DNA of 64,000 nucleotides from Pseudomonadota bacterium. Its GTDB lineage: Bacteria > Desulfobacterota > Desulfobulbia > Desulfobulbales > Desulfocapsaceae. The notes below the pieces were generated by a model that searched no databases, was not told the DNA's origin, and was given only the letters and a program-made list of their open reading frames with translations. The stretch spans positions 61,942-125,941 of the forward strand of contig JAHJKP010000035.1 in assembly GCA_018821985.1 (NCBI GenBank), written 5' to 3'. Both the position numbers and the translations under genes were made by a program. Numbering within the stretch: position 1 is the first letter of the stretch; every line of letters starts with the position of its first letter. Positions 54,815 through 62,833 of the stretch are shown piece after piece.

Positions 54815-54841
54815 TAAAGATTTCTCCCTAACGGTCGAAAT
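54815..54841 (+). promoter_or_regulatory. possible sigma-28 promoter of fliD
   Basis: TAAAG (54815-54819), 14 bp, GTCGAAAT (54834-54841): the spacing fits the enterobacterial consensus but the -10 box has mismatches. A hairpin with an 8-bp core (54857-54882) lies between it and fliD. Confidence 0.35.
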
Positions 54842-54919
54842 GACAGAAGGGACAGTGCGGCTGAAAATGTCATTTTCACCGCAAACAGGAAAAGTGTTTT
54901 TTCTCGGAGGTAAACAGAA

Positions 54920-56347
54920 ATGTCAATCACATTCAGCGGACTTGCCACCGGTTTAGACACTGACTCCATCGTCACTCAGTTGATGGATCTTGAACGTGCT
55001 CCTATTAACCGGCTGGAGACAAAGAAAACCAACGAGACCACCCGCATTGAGGCCTACGCCCAGTTCAAGACTACCCTTGATGACCTGAAAAGCGCGGTCA
55101 GCTCCATGAACCTGACCAGTCAGGTCAAATCCACCAGCGTCTCCTTGAGCACAGGTGCGCCTTTTACGGCCACCAGCGCCAATGCCAGCAGCGGCAGCTA
55201 TAATGTCGCCGTAAAACAACTGGCCCAGGTACAAAAAACCGTCAGCGATGGCTGGACCTCACAGAGCGAACCTTTACTCGGCACCGGGACGTTCACTCTC
55301 AACAACGGCACAACAGATACCATCATTACGGTTGATTCAACCAACAATTCCCTGGCTGGTCTCGCCGCTGCCATCAATGAGAAATCAGCTGACACCGGGA
55401 TCAAGGCCACTCTTATCAATGACGGCACGGCGACCCCCTATCGCATGGTATTCACCGGCGTAGATTCCAGCTCCAATTTTACCGTGACCAGCGATTTAAT
55501 GGCCGCAGACGGAATCACCCCTATCGCCTTTGCCACCACCCAGACACAGACAGCCCAACAGGCCAAAGTCATGGTGGATGGTATTGAAGTGGTCAGCGAC
55601 AGCAACACCATCAGTGGAGCCATCAGCGGCGTCACCCTTAATCTCAATGCAATCAGCGATGTGGAGTCTGCCGGACCACCACCAATATACAAGACATCAC
55701 TGATGACAGTTGCGCCAGACACCAGTGCTCTGAAAGAAAAATTGACAACCTTTGTGACCAGCTACAACAAGGTCATGGAATGGATATTGTCCGGCTATAA
55801 CGAATTCGGCAGTGACACCACGACAGAGGATCCTGAGGCCACAAAACTCCTCGGCTCAGTCCTGCGCGGTGACTCCTCCATTAATAGCGTCAAACGCGGT
55901 CTGCAGTCGGTCTTATCCTCGGTGATCAAGACCAGCGGTTCATCCATGAGTACCTTATCTGAGCTCGGAATCACCACTCAACTTAATGGAACCCTGATCC
56001 AGGATAATAAAAAGATGGACGCCGCCCTGCAGAATAATTTCGATGGTGTCACCAGCCTGCTCGCCGGTGAAGATAGCGTTGACGGGATCATGAAAAAGTT
56101 CAACTATTTCCTGCTGGACGTGACCAGCGGCACAACAGGGTTCTATGCCAGCAAAAAAAAGAGCTACGACCTCTCTGTGCGGCGTATCGATGACCAAATC
56201 CTGAACATGGAACCCAGAATGGTCAAAAAAGAGGCCACACTGCGGGCTCAATATACGGCGATGGAAAGCCTCATCAGCGGCCTGAATGCCCAGGGAAGTT
56301 TTCTCACTCAGCAAATGGATTTGCTGAGCAACATGCTTAAAGGTTAA
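54920..56347 (+). CDS. fliD: flagellar filament cap protein FliD
   Basis: A 475-residue HAP2 cap. The N-terminal FliD_N motif (FSGLATGLDTDSIVTQLMDL, ERAPINRLETKK) and the C-terminal domain (LTTFVTSYNKVMEWI, LSELGITTQLNGTL, and a terminal coiled coil ending MESLISGLNAQGSFLTQQMD) are present. A Shine-Dalgarno CGGAGG is 8 bp upstream. It is followed by fliS. Confidence 0.96.
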   Translation: MSITFSGLATGLDTDSIVTQLMDLERAPINRLETKKTNETTRIEAYAQFKTTLDDLKSAVSSMNLTSQVKSTSVSLSTGAPFTATSANASSGSYNVAVKQLAQVQKTVSDGWTSQSEPLLGTGTFTLNNGTTDTIITVDSTNNSLAGLAAAINEKSADTGIKATLINDGTATPYRMVFTGVDSSSNFTVTSDLMAADGITPIAFATTQTQTAQQAKVMVDGIEVVSDSNTISGAISGVTLNLNAISDVESAGPPPIYKTSLMTVAPDTSALKEKLTTFVTSYNKVMEWILSGYNEFGSDTTTEDPEATKLLGSVLRGDSSINSVKRGLQSVLSSVIKTSGSSMSTLSELGITTQLNGTLIQDNKKMDAALQNNFDGVTSLLAGEDSVDGIMKKFNYFLLDVTSGTTGFYASKKKSYDLSVRRIDDQILNMEPRMVKKEATLRAQYTAMESLISGLNAQGSFLTQQMDLLSNMLKG

Positions 56348-56366
56348 AAGTTAAAAGGACTTAACT

Positions 56367-56843
56367 ATGAATGCCTACACCAATCAATACCAGCAGAGAC
56401 AGTACCAGCAGAATCATATCTATACGGCCACCCAGGAACAGATCCTGATCATGCTCTATGATGGCGCCATCCGTTTTACCCGTCAGGCCATAATGGCAGG
56501 AGAACAGGGCAATCAGGCAGAAAAGCTGGGACGAATAAGCAAAACCTTAGCGATCATCACCGAATTCTCCAACACGCTCAACCATGAGATTGGTGGTAAG
56601 ATTGCCGCAGATCTGGACGGGCTCTATCAATTCATGATCCGTGAGTTGAACGCTGCCCGCAAAGACGAAAGCGGAGAAAAGCTGAAAACAGTTGAAAGAT
56701 TGTTGGTTGACCTCCGTGAAACCTGGGGTCAGGCCATTGACATCAACCACCAGCAACAGGAAGATGCGACTTCAGCAAGCGAGCAAGAAGCACAAAAAGC
56801 TCAACTTGAAAAAGTGTATACACCCCTCAACGCCGCGGGATAA
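56367..56843 (+). CDS. fliS: flagellin export chaperone FliS
   Basis: A 158-residue chaperone that keeps flagellin monomeric. Motifs YTATQEQILIMLYDGAIRFT and TLNHEIGGKIAADLDGLYQF match FliS; the C-terminal 30 residues are an extra charged tail. It is the first of three short chaperone-like genes. Confidence 0.95.
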   Translation: MNAYTNQYQQRQYQQNHIYTATQEQILIMLYDGAIRFTRQAIMAGEQGNQAEKLGRISKTLAIITEFSNTLNHEIGGKIAADLDGLYQFMIRELNAARKDESGEKLKTVERLLVDLRETWGQAIDINHQQQEDATSASEQEAQKAQLEKVYTPLNAAG

Positions 56844-56846
56844 GAC

Positions 56847-57299
56847 ATGTCTGAATCATTGACAGAACATAAAGATTTGGGAGAACTTGACGCCCTCCTC
56901 CATAGTTCAATCCAGCGTCATGAGGACATTCTAGTCCTGTTCAAAAACATCAAGAACGACACGGGCGACAATACCCCTGCGGCATTGCACACTAAAGGGG
57001 CAGCCATTCTGCAATTGCAGGAAGAGGCAGCTCTTGCCGATCATGACCTTATCGCCATCCTGAAAGAAATGAGTCCGACAGTATCCGCTCATCTGTCGGC
57101 TCATCCATTGATTGACAGACGCCAGGAGATTATGAGACAGATTCTGACACATAACCGTTCTTTGCTCTCTGTCATCAATAATATCAAATCCCTGCTCGCC
57201 CATGATATTAAAGCAATACAGGGCGGACGCACAGCCCTGAACGGATACCGCCAGACAACCTCTTCTCAAAACGGCGGCATCCTCAATCATGCGCGCTGA
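56847..57299 (+). CDS. FliT/FlgN-like helical protein
   Basis: A 150-residue all-helical protein without signal peptide or membrane segment. The C-terminal pattern RRQEIMRQILTHNRSLLSVI followed by GGRTALNGYR resembles the end of FlgN/FliT-type export chaperones (helix with N-x-x-L, then G-x-x-x-L-x-x-Y). It starts 3 bp after fliS, the usual place of fliT. The resemblance is in pattern only. Confidence 0.65.
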   Translation: MSESLTEHKDLGELDALLHSSIQRHEDILVLFKNIKNDTGDNTPAALHTKGAAILQLQEEAALADHDLIAILKEMSPTVSAHLSAHPLIDRRQEIMRQILTHNRSLLSVINNIKSLLAHDIKAIQGGRTALNGYRQTTSSQNGGILNHAR

Positions 57300-57708
57300 T
57301 GGGCCTCCACCTGCAATTACCGCTTTCGTCCCGCCTTCCCCTCAAGCAATCATCGATGTAGAAAAATCTTTCCGCGACGCCATAATACGATACACCCTCC
57401 TGGAAGAGGCCGCATCTTCTCTGACTGCCGATATTGCTGCCTTGTCACCGCAACAGATCCTGCTGAGAAGCCAAGAACTTGCACAAATGCAACAAGATCT
57501 GGCAAACCAGGATGATCAACTTATTGCCATTATGAATCTTGCCGGCCAAGAAATAGTAAACACCCATTTCGTCAAAGGATACCAACACATCCTGGCAAAA
57601 GTTATCCTGAGCTGTGATCAGGTATGGGAACAAGCCTCTCTAGTCAAAAAAAAGTTACTGAACGAATCGACAATACACAGAAATCTTGATAGTTCTTGTC
57701 AAGACTGA
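57289..57708 (+). CDS. small helical protein of unknown function
   Basis: A 139-residue, mostly coiled-coil protein with a Pro-rich N-terminus. It overlaps the previous gene by 11 bp, so is probably co-translated with it. Size, composition and position suggest another export chaperone or a FliS/FliT partner. I do not recognise the family. Confidence 0.6.
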   Translation: MRADGPPPAITAFVPPSPQAIIDVEKSFRDAIIRYTLLEEAASSLTADIAALSPQQILLRSQELAQMQQDLANQDDQLIAIMNLAGQEIVNTHFVKGYQHILAKVILSCDQVWEQASLVKKKLLNESTIHRNLDSSCQD

Positions 57709-57836
57709 TAGTATAAAAAATATTTTACTTGTTTTCCACACCCTAAGGGCAGCAGATAGAACCATCCTTGTCCGATTAAGACATTGTAGCCGGTATAAAC
57801 TCGTCCAATATCCTGAACCTTGAGAGAACACTCATC

Positions 57837-58529
57837 GTGACTACACAAACTAATTTCATCAATGATATCCCTGACAGCAAACCTGTCAGGATCTTTTTAC
57901 CGCTTCAAAACGCGGATAAAAGATACCGGGAACGATGTATCTTTCAAAAAACAACCGGCCCCCGCTTCAATCTCCTGTTTGAACCCGGAGCCCTGCCCAT
58001 CAGCGACCTTGACACCAAGTCACCCTGTATCATCAACCTGGACATGGCCGGCAAAAGTGTCTCTCTGGAGGCCATGATCGAGCAGGTGGCGAACAATCAG
58101 GTGCTTGAGATGATCGTCCAAAAGACCATCAGCCATGAGCAGATGCGAGAATATTTTCGGGTAGATCATACCACGCCCATTATTATCAGTTCCCTTTTGC
58201 CTGAAGGGTTTGGCAGCCCAGAGGAACACTGGAAGATTTCCGGGACAACCATTGATATCAGCGGCAGCGGTCTCCTGGCCATTTTTCACGACAAACCCCC
58301 AGCCGACAAACTTGCCAGGATTCAACTCCCCATCCATGATGAGCAAAGCGATTCTATCATCACCTTTTTGGCCCGTCCGGTCAGAATCTCGGAGGTCGAA
58401 GAAAACAGTTATGTGGTCGCGTATCATTATGACGAGATTAACGATGAAGACAGAGACAGGATCGTTGGCCAGTGCCTGATTACCCAGCGTCGTCTGCTTC
58501 GTCTCAAAGTACAGGTTAAGGCAACATAA
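57837..58529 (+). CDS. PilZ-domain protein, YcgR-like (paralogue 1)
   Basis: A 230-residue protein with a YcgR-type N-terminal domain (about 1-105) and a C-terminal PilZ domain. The c-di-GMP motifs are intact: RxxxR in REYFR, and DxSxxG in DISGSG. Such proteins slow the motor when c-di-GMP rises. It starts with GTG at 57837, and is followed by a second copy (58566), with about the same layout. Confidence 0.85.
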   Translation: MTTQTNFINDIPDSKPVRIFLPLQNADKRYRERCIFQKTTGPRFNLLFEPGALPISDLDTKSPCIINLDMAGKSVSLEAMIEQVANNQVLEMIVQKTISHEQMREYFRVDHTTPIIISSLLPEGFGSPEEHWKISGTTIDISGSGLLAIFHDKPPADKLARIQLPIHDEQSDSIITFLARPVRISEVEENSYVVAYHYDEINDEDRDRIVGQCLITQRRLLRLKVQVKAT

Positions 58530-58565
58530 ATAAAATTATTACTTTACCTATTCCCTTATTATCCA

Positions 58566-59237
58566 ATGTCACCTTCTCTCGTTGATCTTATAAAAAGAAT
58601 CCAGGACAGCCAATTGGCTGAAATCAACCTGCCGCTTTTAAGCGGTGGTTCCGTGCAACTCAAATGTATTTACAAAGAGTCCGAGTCCCCTCATTTTTTT
58701 CTGGTCTTTCCCCCAAAACAACTCCCGACAGATATTGACACCAGCAAGAGTTGCCTCATAGCCGTGAAAGGTGAAGAGAAATCAATCACCTTCAAGGCTG
58801 GAATTGAAACAATCAAAGGCGATCGAATCCTGGAGCTGTTTGCCCAGAAGACCATTGACCCTGCCAGCCTGCGCACCTTTTACCGCGCCGACATGCGAAC
58901 CGCCATCTCCGCCAGTTATGAACCTGGTCCCGAAGAACGAGCCCATGCCTGGAAGCTTGACGGCCAGACTCTGGATCTTTCCGGAGGTGGAACCCTGGCT
59001 ATTTTCCCAAAAGAATTTCTCAACAAACAACGCATCCTGCTGCATATAAAACTTCCCTATACCGATAAAGAAATACACTGTAGAGCTCACGTCGTCCGGA
59101 TGATAAAGTTACGCAAAGAACATTGGCAAATAGCATTACAGTTTGACAATCTTGACCAGAAAGAAAGTGATTTTATCGTATCCTGTTGCCTGAAGGAACA
59201 ACGCAGACAACTGCGAGAAAACGTACAGACAACATAA
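58566..59237 (+). CDS. PilZ-domain protein, YcgR-like (paralogue 2)
   Basis: A 223-residue homologue of the preceding gene, aligning along its whole length (for example MIVQKTISHEQMREYFR against LFAQKTIDPASLRTFYR). Both ligand motifs are kept: RTFYR and DLSGGG. The paralogues are clearly diverged, so the duplication is old; they may differ in c-di-GMP affinity or motor partner. Confidence 0.85.
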   Translation: MSPSLVDLIKRIQDSQLAEINLPLLSGGSVQLKCIYKESESPHFFLVFPPKQLPTDIDTSKSCLIAVKGEEKSITFKAGIETIKGDRILELFAQKTIDPASLRTFYRADMRTAISASYEPGPEERAHAWKLDGQTLDLSGGGTLAIFPKEFLNKQRILLHIKLPYTDKEIHCRAHVVRMIKLRKEHWQIALQFDNLDQKESDFIVSCCLKEQRRQLRENVQTT

Positions 59238-59370
59238 GTTCCCCTGCCCGCACAGCAAAGAGTTTACCGTTCACTGGCTCACGCCGCCCCAGTGAGAGAA
59301 AAAAAGGCCACTCCCCTTGCGTCTTCAAGCTGGAAGTTAAGATTTTTCCATTTCTTACCGAAAGAAAAGC

Positions 59371-60420
59371 ATGGATCCAATCGCGCCCCTCTCACCTTCC
59401 ACTATTCTCGGTTCATCAACTTCCGGGCCAGGTGGACAACAACAGAATCCGCATCATATGCAGGAAGGCCAAACTATACAGGCCTTCGTAGTCAATGCCG
59501 CAGGTGAAAATAAATTTACCCTTGATATAGGAGGTTCAAACCGTCTCCTGGTCCAGGCCGACTCTGTAACCCTCAGCCCTGGCCAATCACTTCAGCTCCA
59601 GGTTACCGCCACCACACCCCAAGTTGAACTCAAGATTATCAGCGCTCCCTTGCAGCAATACCTGGGACAGTCGCTGAGCTTTATCGGTCAGAATGTCGAT
59701 CTGTCCGCCCTTGTCCAGCTGCTTCAACAGCCGCCAAATCCTGCCATCGCAAGCTTATCAAGCGTAAGTCTCCAGAACTTGGAAAGTTTTATTGCACTGC
59801 AGCAAACGCCATTAAACAACACAGAGGGAGGAAATATCTTGCGGCAGATGATTGATTCTCTCGGCCTGCAGATGGAAGCAAAATTGCACAACGGTGTGAA
59901 AGGAGAGGAAGCGGGCTCCCTTAAGTCGGCGTTGCTGGAGATAGCACATCTTTTTGGAGAATCAGAAAAGATCGGGGAGACAAGCAAAGCCCTTCTCGCC
60001 ACCATCGAAAGCTTCCAGTTAAGTCAACTGCGCCTGGGCCAGGAGAACACCATAATCCTCCCCCTGCCATTCCCCTTTCTGGATCAGGGATACCTCCTCA
60101 TCGATCAGAAGCAGGAACAGGAAACAGAGGATCAGAAGAGAAGTAAACAACTTCATTTTTCCCTCCATCTGGCCTTGACCGGACTTGGCAATCTCCAGAT
60201 CGAATTTCTGCAAACAAATGAGGGCTTATGGATGCGCTTCAACTGTGATTCTCAGGAAAAGGCTGATTTCGTCAGTCAGTTCAGTGACGATCTCAGACAG
60301 CAGTTGACGGATATTCCACTGCAGGGTCTTTCCTTTTCAGGAACGGCAAACGCCCCCGACACAGATCTGATCAGACTGCTGGTGCCGGCTGGACAATCAC
60401 TCCTGAACACAAAGGTGTAA
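59371..60420 (+). CDS. FliK-like hook-length/secretion control protein
   Basis: A 349-residue protein with a Gln/Pro-rich start, a small beta domain (IQAFVVNAAGENKFTLDIGG, ADSVTLSPGQSLQLQVT) and a C-terminal region (LHFSLHLALTGLGNLQIEFL, LDIPLQGLSF-type end) resembling the FliK C-terminal domain. It directly precedes fhlB, a partnership recurrent in deltaproteobacteria and other flagellates. It is distinct from FliK at 10453. The exact start is uncertain because no clear Shine-Dalgarno is seen. Confidence 0.65.
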   Translation: MDPIAPLSPSTILGSSTSGPGGQQQNPHHMQEGQTIQAFVVNAAGENKFTLDIGGSNRLLVQADSVTLSPGQSLQLQVTATTPQVELKIISAPLQQYLGQSLSFIGQNVDLSALVQLLQQPPNPAIASLSSVSLQNLESFIALQQTPLNNTEGGNILRQMIDSLGLQMEAKLHNGVKGEEAGSLKSALLEIAHLFGESEKIGETSKALLATIESFQLSQLRLGQENTIILPLPFPFLDQGYLLIDQKQEQETEDQKRSKQLHFSLHLALTGLGNLQIEFLQTNEGLWMRFNCDSQEKADFVSQFSDDLRQQLTDIPLQGLSFSGTANAPDTDLIRLLVPAGQSLLNTKV

Positions 60421-60421
60421 C

Positions 60422-60709
60422 ATGGCCGAGCACCCAAAAATGGACAAGGCCGTTGCCATCATTTACGATGCTGAAAAAAGCAGTGCCCCCAGAGTTGTAG
60501 CCAGTGGCAAAGGAGAGATTGCCCGGAAAATCATCGAAACCGCCAGGGAGGCTGGTGTTTACATCCAGGAAGACCCAGATCTCGTTGAACTGCTGGCCAA
60601 GGTCCCTTTGGGACAGGAGATCCCGGGCGAACTCTACCGCACCGTGGCCGAGGTCTTGGCCTTTGTTTACAAGGTGAACGAGCAGTTCAAAAACAAGATC
60701 AAGAGCTGA
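60422..60709 (+). CDS. FlhB C-terminal-domain homologue FhlB
   Basis: A 95-residue protein equivalent to the part of FlhB after the NPTH cleavage site (AVAIIYDAEKSSAPRVVASG, GEIARKIIETAREAGVYIQE, DPDLVELLAKVPLGQEIPGE). It lacks the membrane domain and the NPTH motif itself. It may substitute for, or compete with, the cleaved FlhB tail in substrate switching. It starts 1 bp after the FliK-like gene. Confidence 0.92.
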   Translation: MAEHPKMDKAVAIIYDAEKSSAPRVVASGKGEIARKIIETAREAGVYIQEDPDLVELLAKVPLGQEIPGELYRTVAEVLAFVYKVNEQFKNKIKS

Positions 60710-60715
60710 GGCAAA

Positions 60716-60895
60716 CTATCCTTCCTGTCGATCGAGATCCTTGGCCTCATCAATCAGCATCACCGGGATATCATCACGAATCTCGTACAACAATCGGCAT
60801 TTTTCACACACCAGCCCATCGGCTGCTTCGGTGAGTCTGACCGGTCCCTTACATTTGGGACAGGCCAGGATATCAAGTAAATCTTTATTGATCAT
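60716..60895 (-). CDS. Trm112/YcaR-family zinc-ribbon protein
   Basis: A 59-residue protein with CPKC (C12, C15) and CEKC (C30, C33), forming a zinc ribbon, followed by YEIRDDIPVMLIDEA, which is the Trm112p signature of small bacterial proteins often found near lpxK or kdsB. The Shine-Dalgarno AGAGGA is about 7 bp upstream of the ATG at 60895. It is convergent with fhlB (stops 6 bp apart) and marks the end of the flagellar region. Confidence 0.9.
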   Translation of the reverse strand: MINKDLLDILACPKCKGPVRLTEAADGLVCEKCRLLYEIRDDIPVMLIDEAKDLDRQEG

Positions 60896-61086
60896 TTATT
60901 TTTCCTCTAATCTATCAATCACCAGATTACCTTCGCCCTATACTGAGGCGCCTTTTTTCATGAATAAACCCTATCACAGTTAAAGCCATATTTCATCAGC
61001 AGATTGGTTCCTTCCAGTATGGATTGTTTTCCTGAGACATGGTACAGTCCCCTGATCTTACCATTCAACAACAAAGGATTAAAAAT

Positions 61087-61899
61087 ATGACAACTAAAAT
61101 CGGTTTTATCGGCGGCGGCCAGATGGGTGAGGCCCTGATTCGCGGTATTATCCAGTCTGGTTTATATGCAGCAGAAGACATCCTGATCGCCGAACCCGAT
61201 GGCGCAAGACGCAATTATCTCAACGAAACCTATCAGGTTCAACCCTTTGATACCGGAGTCCCAATCTGGAAATCTTGCGCCACTGTAATCCTGGCAGTAA
61301 AACCCCAGGTCATGGGTTCTCTTCTCACTGCCTCTAAAGAGCTGATCACCACGGAGCACCTGATCATCTCCATTGCCGCCGGACTCCCCATCTCTTTTTA
61401 TGAGAGTCATCTCAGCGACCGGCAATGCAAAATCATTCGCGTCATGCCCAATACACCGGCTCTCGTCCTTGAGTCTGCGTCGGCTCTGAGCGGCAACATA
61501 AATGTAACGCCTAAGGAAATGGATTTCGCCAAATCCCTGTTTGATGCCGTGGGTGTAGCCATCATACTAAACGAACAATACCTTGATGCAGTCACCGGAC
61601 TCAGCGGTTCAGGGCCGGCCTATGTCTTTACCTTCATTGAGGGGATGATTGATGCCGGGATAAAAACCGGTCTGGCCCGACCTATTGCCGAGACCCTGGC
61701 TATTCAGACCGTGCTTGGTTCGGTTAAACTGATGCAGGAAAGCGGCAAACACCCAGCCGTCCTCCGGGCCATGGTCACCTCTCCGGGTGGCACCACCATT
61801 GCCGCCCAGCATGTGATGGAAAAGGCGGGATTCAAGGGTATCATCATGGATGCCATCGAGGCCGCAACCAATCGTTCCATCGAACTTGGGAAGAAATAA
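61087..61899 (+). CDS. proC: pyrroline-5-carboxylate reductase
   Basis: A 270-residue enzyme catalysing the last step of proline biosynthesis. The NADP-binding motif IGFIGGGQMG (residues 5-14), AVKPQV, RVMPNTPALV and the C-terminal SGSGPAYVFTFIE and SPGGTT are diagnostic. The start at 61087 (AAAGGA upstream) is preferred to an in-frame ATG at 61039. Confidence 0.96.
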   Translation: MTTKIGFIGGGQMGEALIRGIIQSGLYAAEDILIAEPDGARRNYLNETYQVQPFDTGVPIWKSCATVILAVKPQVMGSLLTASKELITTEHLIISIAAGLPISFYESHLSDRQCKIIRVMPNTPALVLESASALSGNINVTPKEMDFAKSLFDAVGVAIILNEQYLDAVTGLSGSGPAYVFTFIEGMIDAGIKTGLARPIAETLAIQTVLGSVKLMQESGKHPAVLRAMVTSPGGTTIAAQHVMEKAGFKGIIMDAIEAATNRSIELGKK

Positions 61900-61900
61900 G

Positions 61901-62761
61901 ATGGCGACCCCTCTTCATCCCTTTCGCACTGTCTCTGATTTTTCTGTACGCCGGGCGGGCATTATTATCAAAAAAGATCACGAGCCAGCCGGTGCCTTTG
62001 CCGACATGCTCTGCAACTGGCTGAAGGGCAAGGGAATTACAGCCACAATCAACCAGATTGATCCTGATCTTGATATTCTGGTTATCCTGGGCGGAGATGG
62101 CACTCTGCTCCATGTGGCAGACCAGGCAGCTCGTTACTCTATTCCGGTAATCGGGATCAACCTGGGCAACCTGGGATTTTTGACTGAGCTGACGGAGCAG
62201 GAGGCTCTACCGGCCCTGGAAGAAATTATCTCCGGAACCGTGACCGTTGAAAATCGGATGATGCTCAAGACCCGTATCATCCGGGAGGATCAACCAACAG
62301 CATATCGGTACGCCTTAAACGAGGTGGTAATCAGCAAGGGAACCCTGGACCGGGTCCTGCAGCTTTCCACCAGGGCAAATGCGGAATATATCACCACCTA
62401 TAAAGCAGACGGGCTGATCTTCTCGACCCCCACCGGCTCCACCGCCTACAATCTCTCGGCGGGCGGGCCGCTGGTCTATCCGGGGCTGGCATCAATCCTG
62501 GTCACCCCTATCTGCCCCTTCATGCTCAGCAGCAGACCGGTACTCCTGCCACCTGAGACCAGACTGAGCACCTGCATCGATGATGGCCCTGGTCATTACG
62601 CCAAGGTCATCGTCGACGGCCAGTCATCCTGGGATATGCAGGGCAATGAGACACTGGAGATCGAGGCAGCTGAACATCCCCTGCTCCTGATTATTTCTCC
62701 CCACCGGGACTACTTCGCCATCCTGCGCAATAAACTGCACTGGGGACAAAGCAAGCCATGA
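61901..62761 (+). CDS. nadK: NAD kinase
   Basis: A 286-residue enzyme making NADP from NAD. GGDGT (residues 64-68), GINLGNLGFLTEL, NEVVISKG, YKADGLIFSTPTGSTAYNLS and GGP motifs are present. The ATG at 61901 follows proC by 1 bp; an in-frame ATG at 61850 lies inside proC and is rejected. Confidence 0.96.
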   Translation: MATPLHPFRTVSDFSVRRAGIIIKKDHEPAGAFADMLCNWLKGKGITATINQIDPDLDILVILGGDGTLLHVADQAARYSIPVIGINLGNLGFLTELTEQEALPALEEIISGTVTVENRMMLKTRIIREDQPTAYRYALNEVVISKGTLDRVLQLSTRANAEYITTYKADGLIFSTPTGSTAYNLSAGGPLVYPGLASILVTPICPFMLSSRPVLLPPETRLSTCIDDGPGHYAKVIVDGQSSWDMQGNETLEIEAAEHPLLLIISPHRDYFAILRNKLHWGQSKP

Positions 62762-62833
62762 AGAGTGAAAATAAGTAACAAGTCGAGAAAATGGTGGAGT
62801 GTGGTGATCATTCTCTGACAATCTGCTCACCAC

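Noticed and set aside
57747..57781. TAAG ... CCGATTAA upstream of the first PilZ gene as a sigma-28 promoter
   Set aside because: The spacing is about 24 bp, far from the 15-16 bp seen at the good sites.
59271..59295. TCACTGG/CCAGTGA hairpin before the FliK-like gene
   Set aside because: Short stem, no U-tract, and no other sign of a transcript end; probably chance.
62801..62833. GTGGTGA/TCACCAC hairpin between nadK and the NtrC-type gene as a bidirectional terminator
   Set aside because: Only a 7-bp stem with a 19-nt loop and no U-tract on either strand; too weak to call.
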